Below are positions 26,896 through 32,120 of a DNA stretch of 32,120 nt, piece by piece (the first letter of the stretch is position 1; each line of letters opens with the position of its first letter). Origin of the DNA: Burkholderiales bacterium (GTDB lineage Bacteria > Pseudomonadota > Gammaproteobacteria > Burkholderiales > Casimicrobiaceae); contig JAIRJZ010000004.1 in the NCBI GenBank assembly GCA_031260355.1, positions 1 to 32,120 of the forward strand, read 5' to 3'. Made by a program: the position numbers and the translations under genes. Below the pieces are notes generated by a model, which made no database searches, was not told the origin of the DNA, and saw only the letters and a list, made by a program, of their open reading frames with translations.

Positions 26896-26921
26896 TGGCG
26901 ATGATTTTTTTGCCTTTCTGG

Positions 26922-27014
26922 ATTGCTTCGCTTCGCTCGCAATGACGGCAGAGAGACTTCGCGTCTTCGCGCCTTTGCGTGAGGCAGAATACCGGGATTC
27001 GCTTCGCTCATCGC
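26922..27014. repeat. Degenerate intergenic repeats between the mosaic gene and gmhB
   Basis: ATTGC-TTCGCTTCGCTC-GCAAT (26922-26943) is a hairpin of a type often dispersed in proteobacterial intergenic DNA. It is followed by CTTCGCGTCTTCGCGCCTTT (26959 on) and a second GATTCGCTTCGCTC (26997 on). Similar AGCGCGAAGAAAAGC-like DNA, inverted, lies on the other side of the islet near 24958-24975. Confidence 0.5.
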
Positions 27015-27068
27015 CAGCCTACGGTGTGACTTTGCGTTTTATGTGTTCTTTGCGGTTAAAATAGAATC

Positions 27069-27665
27069 ATGACTCCCGCCCGTGAATTTCCCTCCGGTCT
27101 GCGCACGAGCAAGCTGATCGTGCTCGACCGCGATGGCGTGATCAATCACGACTGTGCCTCGTTCATCAAATCGCCGGACGAGTGGCGACCGATTGAAGGC
27201 AGTCTGGAAGCAATCGCCAAACTGAATTTTGCCGGGTACCGGGTCGTCGTGGCGACCAACCAGTCCGGGATAGACCGCGGCCTGTTTGACATGCAGACGC
27301 TGAACGCCATTCACGAAAAAATGTACCAGATGCTAAGCCCGTTAGGGGGGCGGATTGACGCGGTTTTTTTCTGCCCGCATTCGGCGCAGGCCGAGTGCGA
27401 ATGCCGCAAGCCGAAGCCGGGATTGTTTCGCGCTATCGAGCAGCGGTTTCACGTTGATTTGACCGGCGTGCCCTGCGTCGGCGATTCGCTGCGCGATTTG
27501 CAGGCGGCTGAAGCGGTCGGCGGCTTGTCGGTTCTGGTGCGTACCGGCAAAGGCGAAAAAACGCTGGCAGACGGTGGATTGCCTGAGCACACCTGGATTT
27601 TTGCCAACCTGGCCGAAGTGGCCGAGGCTTTGTTGGCAATGGGGCGCGGCGATCCAGCCGAATAG
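27069..27665 (+). CDS. gmhB: D-glycero-beta-D-manno-heptose 1,7-bisphosphate 7-phosphatase
   Basis: HAD-family phosphatase of the ADP-heptose pathway. The 198-aa protein has the nucleophile motif VLDRDGVIN (D20, D22), VVVATNQSGIDRG, the zinc-binding loop FFCPHSAQAECECRKPKPG, and the distal Asp in CVGDSLRDLQAA. It comes after glyQS in many betaproteobacteria, followed by an acyltransferase as here. The mosaic gene separates it from glyS in this genome. Confidence 0.95.
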   Translation: MTPAREFPSGLRTSKLIVLDRDGVINHDCASFIKSPDEWRPIEGSLEAIAKLNFAGYRVVVATNQSGIDRGLFDMQTLNAIHEKMYQMLSPLGGRIDAVFFCPHSAQAECECRKPKPGLFRAIEQRFHVDLTGVPCVGDSLRDLQAAEAVGGLSVLVRTGKGEKTLADGGLPEHTWIFANLAEVAEALLAMGRGDPAE

Positions 27666-27672
27666 TTTGGCT

Positions 27673-28437
27673 ATGCGCGCATTTCTGGGGTCGCTGCTGT
27701 TTGCCGTGTTTCAGGCGGCGCTGACATTTTTTTTCGTCCCGTTGTTCTGGTGTTTTTTCTGGATGCCGCCGACGCGGCGCTACCGTTTTCTGCTGATCTG
27801 GCCGCGGCTCAATCTGTGGGCGGCGCGCGTGTTCTGCGGTATTCGCCACCGCGTCATCGGGCAAGAGCATCTTCCCGACGGAACGATACCGCATGTGGTG
27901 TTATCCAAACACAGCTCGACTTGGGAAGTGCTGGCGGTACCGTTGATGGTGCCGCAGCCTTTGTGTTTCGTCGCCAAAAAAGAATTGTTGGCGATCCCGT
28001 TTTTCGGCTGGGGGCTGCGGTTGGCCTCGCCGATTACCATCGACCGGCAGGCTGGCGGTGAGGCGATGCAGCAGATTTATACACAGGGCGAAGAACGCCA
28101 CAAAGAGGGCTTCTGGGTGATTCTTTTTCCGGAGGGGACGCGGGTGCCTCCCGGTCAGAAACGGCGCTACAAGACCGGCGGTACGCGGTTGGCGACGACG
28201 CTGGAGGTGCCGGTGCTGCCGATCGCGCACAACGCCGGATATCTGTGGCCGCGCGGCGTTTTCGGCAAGCGCGCCGGCACGATTACGCTGTCGATCGGCA
28301 AACCGATTTCTTCCGCCGGCAAGGATGCGACAACGCTGATGCAGGAAGTCGAGGATTGGATCGAGACGGAAACGGCCAGATTGGGCATGCCGACAGAAGC
28401 GAATTCCGTGGCCGATGACGTTTCCGGGGAGCGGTAA
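27673..28437 (+). CDS. 1-acyl-sn-glycerol-3-phosphate acyltransferase (PlsC family)
   Basis: Adds the second acyl chain to lysophosphatidate at the inner membrane. The 254-aa protein starts with a hydrophobic helix (about 2-26). It has the acyltransferase motifs SKHSSTWEVL (H-x4-E in place of the more common H-x4-D), PITIDRQAGG and LFPEGTRVPPGQ, then VPVLPIAHNAG. ATG 27673 lies seven bases after the gmhB stop. The HX4E variant is seen in other proteobacterial members. It could be a specialised paralogue rather than the main PlsC. Confidence 0.9.
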   Translation: MRAFLGSLLFAVFQAALTFFFVPLFWCFFWMPPTRRYRFLLIWPRLNLWAARVFCGIRHRVIGQEHLPDGTIPHVVLSKHSSTWEVLAVPLMVPQPLCFVAKKELLAIPFFGWGLRLASPITIDRQAGGEAMQQIYTQGEERHKEGFWVILFPEGTRVPPGQKRRYKTGGTRLATTLEVPVLPIAHNAGYLWPRGVFGKRAGTITLSIGKPISSAGKDATTLMQEVEDWIETETARLGMPTEANSVADDVSGER

Positions 28438-28446
28438 AGGAATCGC

Positions 28447-29175
28447 ATGATGGTATCGACGGCGAGTGTCCGCACGGTGGCGCTGCAAGACACACTGCTT
28501 TCGTATCAACTGATCCGCGCCGCCCGCCGTTCGCTGTCGGTACGCATCGAGGCCGATGGCGTGGTCGTGCGGGCGCCGCGCTGGTTGGCGGTTCACGAGA
28601 TAGAAGCGGCGTTGCACGAACGCGCCGCTTGGATTGTTCGGACGATGGCGTGGTGGCGGCATCATGCGCGACCACTGGTGCGTCCGGCCTGGCAGCCGGG
28701 GGCAGAGGTGTTGTACCGCGGCGCGATGTTGCCGTTGTCGGTACGCCATGGAAACCGGAACGGTGTGCGCGATGCGCGAGTCGATTTGTTGGGAATTCAG
28801 GTAACAGCACCTTCCGCGGAACCGGACGCGCTTGAACGGATTGTCCGGCAATGGTGGCGGCGCGAGGCCGAGGACGTGCTGATGCCGCGAACGCTGGCGC
28901 TGGCGGCACGGGCGGGACGAATTCCCGCTGCCGTCCGTCTGTCGCGGGCGCGCGGGCAATGGGGAAGCTGCAACGCGCGTGGTGAGCTGTTGTTGAACTG
29001 GCGGCTGATTCTGCTGCCGCCGGAACTGGCCGACGATGTGATCGCACATGAAGTGGCGCATTTGTGCGAACTCAATCATTCGCCGCGTTTTTGGGCGGCG
29101 TTGGAAACCTTGCGCCCGGGAGCGCGGCAACGCCGGCAGGCGCTGGCGGAGTGGGCGGGATTGCTGCGGGAATGA
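28447..29175 (+). CDS. YgjP-like (DUF45) zinc metalloprotein
   Basis: A 242-aa protein of the YgjP/DUF45 family of predicted zinc metallopeptidases. The metal site is complete: HEVAHLCELNH (H201, E202, H205, H211) followed by SPRFW, with the family's RGQWGSCNARGELLLNWRL before it. Substrate and role are not established. AGGA lies five bases before ATG 28447. It follows the plsC-like gene by nine bases and ends the operon, facing cyaY. Confidence 0.9.
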   Translation: MMVSTASVRTVALQDTLLSYQLIRAARRSLSVRIEADGVVVRAPRWLAVHEIEAALHERAAWIVRTMAWWRHHARPLVRPAWQPGAEVLYRGAMLPLSVRHGNRNGVRDARVDLLGIQVTAPSAEPDALERIVRQWWRREAEDVLMPRTLALAARAGRIPAAVRLSRARGQWGSCNARGELLLNWRLILLPPELADDVIAHEVAHLCELNHSPRFWAALETLRPGARQRRQALAEWAGLLRE

Positions 29176-29203
29176 AAAACTGCCGGGGCGCAGTAAAAGC
29201 GAA

Positions 29204-29551
29204 TCAGGCGATGCCGTTTGCCGATAAAACGTCTGGCCTCACGGAAATTCCGGCGCTGTGCAGGGCTTCGGTCAGAACGACGGCAAATGATCCACCGCTG
29301 CGGGTGTCGCACCAGACGCCATCGGAGTCGCGTTGAAAATGGTGGGCGCCGCCGGGACCGGCAAGCCAGATTTCCTCGCGCGGCGCGTGCGTGTTGACGA
29401 CCCACTGTCGGTCGCCGATGTCGAGAGTCAGGATACCGCCGCTTCGCTGCCAGTCGAGATCGTGGTCGTCGGCGAGGGTTTCAAACGCTTCTTCCAGCGC
29501 ATCGAAAAAACGGTCGGCGGCTTCAGGAAACGGCGAAAGCGGTGAAGACAT
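29204..29551 (-). CDS. cyaY: Iron-sulfur cluster assembly protein CyaY (frataxin)
   Basis: Bacterial frataxin, an iron-binding regulator of the IscS/IscU cluster assembly. The 115-aa protein has the acidic first helix (FFDALEEAFETLADDHDLD) and the beta-sheet GGILTLDIGDRQWVVN, then EEIWLAGPGGAHHF. Length is slightly above the family's usual 105-110. It is divergent from lptM-lysA, a frequent arrangement. Confidence 0.93.
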   Translation of the reverse strand: MSSPLSPFPEAADRFFDALEEAFETLADDHDLDWQRSGGILTLDIGDRQWVVNTHAPREEIWLAGPGGAHHFQRDSDGVWCDTRSGGSFAVVLTEALHSAGISVRPDVLSANGIA

Positions 29552-29701
29552 GATGGCCGGTGGAGAACGAATCGGAAGGCTTCATTGTAACGCCCATCAC
29601 AGCGGAAACACAGGAAAGAGAAACGGGAACGGGAGCGGCTGGAATACGCGCCGGCCGATTCTGCGGTAAAGTAAACCTTTGCGAACGAATGAGCGGCAAT
29701 C

Positions 29702-29902
29702 ATGATGATTGAAATACAGCAAGCAAGCTCTCCGGCGGTATCGGAGAAAGCACCCGGACGCGCGAGCCGGTTTTTTTTGCGGTTGGGCTGCTTCGCGCTT
29801 CTCGGCTGTTTTCTCGGCGGTTGCGGCATCAAGGGGCCGCTGACGCTGCCGCAGGAAACATCGGCGGCATCGGTGCCTGCTCCTGAGGAGGCGACGAAAT
29901 GA
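29702..29902 (+). CDS. lptM: Small lipoprotein LptM (YifL family)
   Basis: LptM helps mature the LPS transport protein LptD in enteric bacteria. The 66-aa protein has a signal peptide with the lipobox FLGGC followed by the family hallmark GIKGPLTLP. The cytoplasmic N-part is longer than usual (about 23 residues before the hydrophobic core), so a later start is possible, but no good one is seen. The stop overlaps the lysA start (ATGA). Confidence 0.88.
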   Translation: MMIEIQQASSPAVSEKAPGRASRFFLRLGCFALLGCFLGGCGIKGPLTLPQETSAASVPAPEEATK

Positions 29903-31155
29903 TGACCAACTTTTTTCAGGAACGTGACGGAACGCTGTACGTTGAGGAAGTGGCGTTGCCGGAGATTGCCGAGCGGTTTGGGACGCCGTGCTATGTGTAT
30001 TCGCGGGCGGCATTGACGGCGACGGCCAAAGAATTTCACGCGGCACTGAACGGCACGGTCGATCTGATTTGCTACGCGGTCAAGGCCAACGGCAATCTGG
30101 CGATTTTGAATTTGCTGGCGCGTTTGGGATACGGTTTCGATATCGTCTCGGGCGGTGAATTGGCGCGCGTGCTGGCGGCCGGCGGCGATCCGGCAAAAAC
30201 CGTGTTTTCCGGCGTCGGCAAAACGGTAGCGGAGATGGAGGCGGCGCTTGATGCCGGAATTCTGTGCTTCAACGTCGAATCCACTGCCGAAATGAAGGTG
30301 CTGGCGGCGACGGCAGCGCGGCTGGGGAAAATCGCGCCGGTGAGTTTCCGGGTCAATCCCGATGTCGATGCAAAAACGCATCCGTACATTTCCACCGGAC
30401 TCAAGGAGAACAAATTCGGTGTGCCGTTCGACGAGGCACGGACGTTGTACCGGCAGGCCGCGGCGCTGCCGTCTCTGCGGGTGGTCGGCATCAATATGCA
30501 CATCGGTTCGCAAATCACCGAGATTGCGCCGTACCGCGAAGCGGCGGGGAAAATGTTGCAGTTGGTGCGCGCGCTGGAAACGGATGGCATTGTTCTCGAG
30601 CACATCGATGTCGGCGGCGGTCTCGGTGTTCGTTACCGCGACGAGCAGCCGATTCCGCTGACGGCGTTTGCGCAAATGTTGCGCGAGGTATTCGCCGGAC
30701 GTTCCGAGCGTCTGCTGATGGAACCGGGACGGCGGATGGTGGCGGAAGCCGGTGCGCTGCTGACGCGCGTCCTGTATCTGAAACCGGGCGCGACCAGGAA
30801 TTTCGCCATCGTTGATGCGGCGATGACGGAGTTGATGCGGCCAGTGCTTTATCAAGCGTGGCATCCCGTGTGGGCGGTGACGAAAAACGCTCCCGATGGC
30901 GAGAAATGCTGGGACATCGTCGGGTCGGTGTGCGAGAGCAGCGATTTTCTGGCGCAGGCGCGACCACTCGCGTTGCGTGAGGGTGATTTGCTTGCCGTCG
31001 GCGCGGCCGGCGCTTACGGAATGGCGATGAGCTCAAACTACAACGCGCGTCCGCGCGTGTGCGAAGTCATGGTGGACGGCAACGAAATCACGATGATTCG
31101 CGCGCGTGAAGAAGTCAAAAAATTGTGGGAGACGGAGCAGATTCTTTCAAAATAA
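29899..31155 (+). CDS. lysA: Diaminopimelate decarboxylase
   Basis: Makes L-lysine from meso-diaminopimelate, using pyridoxal phosphate. The 418-aa protein has the PLP lysine in CYAVKANGN (K62), the phosphate-binding HIDVGGGLGVRY, the substrate-binding EPGRRMV, and the catalytic Cys in VGSVCESSDF (C345). It is coupled to lptM by a four-base overlap, with GAGG upstream. ATG 29902 is an alternative start. Confidence 0.97.
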   Translation: MMTNFFQERDGTLYVEEVALPEIAERFGTPCYVYSRAALTATAKEFHAALNGTVDLICYAVKANGNLAILNLLARLGYGFDIVSGGELARVLAAGGDPAKTVFSGVGKTVAEMEAALDAGILCFNVESTAEMKVLAATAARLGKIAPVSFRVNPDVDAKTHPYISTGLKENKFGVPFDEARTLYRQAAALPSLRVVGINMHIGSQITEIAPYREAAGKMLQLVRALETDGIVLEHIDVGGGLGVRYRDEQPIPLTAFAQMLREVFAGRSERLLMEPGRRMVAEAGALLTRVLYLKPGATRNFAIVDAAMTELMRPVLYQAWHPVWAVTKNAPDGEKCWDIVGSVCESSDFLAQARPLALREGDLLAVGAAGAYGMAMSSNYNARPRVCEVMVDGNEITMIRAREEVKKLWETEQILSK

Positions 31156-31234
31156 AACTTGAAAACGTGTTCGTTTTGAGATGTGCGAAATCGCAACACA
31201 TTGAAAATTGATGGTTTGCGGGTACATTGAATGC

Positions 31235-31262
31235 TTGCAAATCAGTGAAATGCGGTTAGAAT
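31235..31262 (+). promoter_or_regulatory. Promoter of the H1-like gene
   Basis: TTGCAA (31235-31240), a 16-bp spacer and TAGAAT (31257-31262) match sigma70 boxes well. The start near 31269 leaves a leader of about 100 nt before the Lys/Ala-rich gene. Confidence 0.6.
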
Positions 31263-31372
31263 TCGGCCAGCGGGTAAACGTTTTTGTCAAGAGTTGATTT
31301 CACGGCAAAACCGGAATCCGCCGATACCAAGAGTCTTAAGAGATCTCAACAACTCAGACAGGAGAAATGAAA

Positions 31373-31804
31373 ATGGCTGAAACTTTGATGGTGTTAGGCG
31401 CCCCGGTAGCGGCGAAGCGTAAAGCGAAAAAAGCTGCCAAGAAAACGGCAAAACGCGCAGTCAAGAAGGCTGCCAAGAAAGTAGCGAAGAAGAGCGTCAA
31501 GCGCGTTGCCAAGAAGGCGACGGCGAAAAAGGCGGTCAAGCGCGTTGCCAAGAAAGCAACAGCGAAAAAGGCGGTCAAGCGCGTAGCGAAGAAGGCTACC
31601 AAGAAAGTTGCCAAGAAAGTTGCCAAGAAAGCAACAGCGAAAAAGGCAGTCAAGCGCGTAGCGAAGAAGGCGACCAAGAAAGTTGCCAAGAAAGCCGTCA
31701 AGAAAACGGTCAAAAAGGGGGCGAAGAAGGTTGCCAAAAAAGCGGCTCCCAAAAAAGCGGTGAAACGCGCCAAGCGCGCCCGCAAAGTAGCCAAGGCTAA
31801 GTAG
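31373..31804 (+). CDS. Histone H1-like Lys/Ala-rich repeat protein
   Basis: A 143-aa, very basic, low-complexity protein likely to bind and compact DNA in the nucleoid, like AlgP and other bacterial H1-like proteins. After a short N-terminus (MAETLMVLGAPVAAKRKAKK) nearly all residues are K, A, V, R or T, in units such as KAVKRVAKKATAK (13 residues) and KKVAKKA. The DNA repeats too (about 31500-31690), with near-identical 39-base units, so length may vary by slippage. GGAG (31361-31364) is eight bases before ATG 31373 but only two before ATG 31367; the first spacing is better. It has its own promoter and terminator. Confidence 0.88.
   Translation: MAETLMVLGAPVAAKRKAKKAAKKTAKRAVKKAAKKVAKKSVKRVAKKATAKKAVKRVAKKATAKKAVKRVAKKATKKVAKKVAKKATAKKAVKRVAKKATKKVAKKAVKKTVKKGAKKVAKKAAPKKAVKRAKRARKVAKAK
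31500..31690 (+). repeat. Tandem repeats inside the H1-like gene
   Basis: Near-identical units containing AAGGCGGTCAAGCGCGT and GTTGCCAAGAA recur, two of them adjacent with a 39-base period (13 codons). They keep the reading frame, so repeat gain or loss would only change length. Confidence 0.7.
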
Positions 31805-31808
31805 TGAA

Positions 31809-31828
31809 AAAGTGGCTCAAGCCACTTT
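31809..31828 (+). other. Hairpin just after the H1-like gene
   Basis: AAAGTGGC (31809-31816) pairs with GCCACTTT (31821-31828) around TCAA. It lies five bases after the stop codon and lacks a long T-run; it may protect the 3' end or add to termination. Confidence 0.55.
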
Positions 31829-31834
31829 GACTCC

Positions 31835-31868
31835 AACGGGCGACGGAAACGTTGCCCGTTTTTATTTT
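31835..31868 (+). terminator. Intrinsic terminator of the H1-like gene
   Basis: AACGGGC (31835-31841) pairs with GCCCGTT (31854-31860), extended by GACG/CGTT around a GAAA loop. TTTATTTT follows. Confidence 0.85.
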
Positions 31869-32021
31869 CCCCCGAAAAACGGGAACCCCGGACGAAAGGG
31901 CGGCGGGTTGCTCGAAGCCCCGCTCAGTGTGCTCGCTTAGAGTGTTTTTCGTTTAAATCATTACATTATCTTTTCTGCGCCACTCCCCCCCCACCCTAAG
32001 GAACCTCTGAAAAACCCTTCC

Positions 32022-32088
32022 TGTCATCCTGCGCGAAGTCGCAGAATCCAGACGCCGCGTGGATCCTGCGACTTCGCGCAGGATGACA
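32022..32088. repeat. 29-bp inverted repeat, dispersed-repeat type
   Basis: Two 29-base arms (32022-32050 and 32060-32088) are complementary with one mismatch around a 9-base loop. The arms begin TGTCATCCTGCGCGAAGT. Palindromes of this kind are common mobile intergenic repeats in proteobacteria. The rest of 31869-32120 holds no gene that I can see. Confidence 0.75.
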
Positions 32089-32120
32089 AGCGGGGGATAG
32101 CAGGGTTGTTCAGAGCGTCC

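Noticed and set aside
27901-29130. 409-codon frame on the minus strand opposite the plsC-like and ygjP-like genes
   Set aside because: It crosses two genes with clear motifs on the other strand and is rich in Arg/Pro/His, as shadows in GC-rich DNA are.
31354-31836. Phe/Ala/Leu-rich membrane-like frame opposite the H1-like gene
   Set aside because: It is the antisense of Lys/Ala codons (AAG/GCC read as CTT/GGC frames); hydrophobicity is an artefact of the repeat.

Overview
The window looks like a betaproteobacterial chromosome segment, probably of the Rhodocyclales/Nitrosomonadales type. The reasons are the GC-rich coding sequence, the lpoA-yraN-gmhA-BON-hldC order next to rsmI, the mrcA/pilMNOPQ-aroK-aroB block, split glyQ/glyS with Gram-negative LPS-heptose genes, and the cyaY/lptM-lysA pair. 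Genus cannot be read from the sequence. Most of the window is conserved housekeeping DNA. The accessory parts are the left 5.4 kb and an islet near 25-27 kb.

Left region (1-5790). This is a damaged type II CRISPR-Cas locus, most likely II-C. An intact, unusually long cas9 (1488 aa) is followed by a cas1 that is cut off by the end of an insertion sequence just before its last catalytic motif. No cas2 and no repeat-spacer array are visible. A tracrRNA gene lies divergently upstream of cas9, with a clear sigma70-type promoter whose -35 box lies inside the first cas9 codons and with an intrinsic terminator. Its 5' part looks like a full 36-nt anti-repeat, so the missing crRNA repeat can be predicted.

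Middle region (5791-14605). rsmI diverges from an operon lpoA-like/yraN/gmhA/BON/hldC/tusA-like, in which most junctions overlap by 4 bases. hemB follows. Between tusA and hemB, on the minus strand, is a well-supported candidate small RNA of about 105 nt. It has a promoter, four hairpins, two loops rich in CUCCC (anti-Shine-Dalgarno) and an intrinsic terminator. Convergent to hemB are a conserved unknown gene and the peptidoglycan synthase gene mrcA.

Right region (14606-32120). The type IV pilus assembly operon pilMNOPQ runs into aroK-aroB. A tRNA-Gly(CCC) gene sits directly upstream of the glycyl-tRNA synthetase genes glyQ and glyS. Between glyS and gmhB is a less GC-rich gene for a 608-residue mosaic protein: a GIY-YIG-like T5orf172 domain, phage-type linker motifs and Sel1 repeats. 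It is bracketed by intergenic repeats. Then come gmhB, a plsC-like acyltransferase, a YgjP-like metalloprotein, cyaY (opposite strand), lptM-lysA, and a histone H1-like Lys/Ala repeat protein with its own promoter and terminator. GmhA, GmhB and HldC together give three of the ADP-heptose pathway steps for lipopolysaccharide core synthesis.
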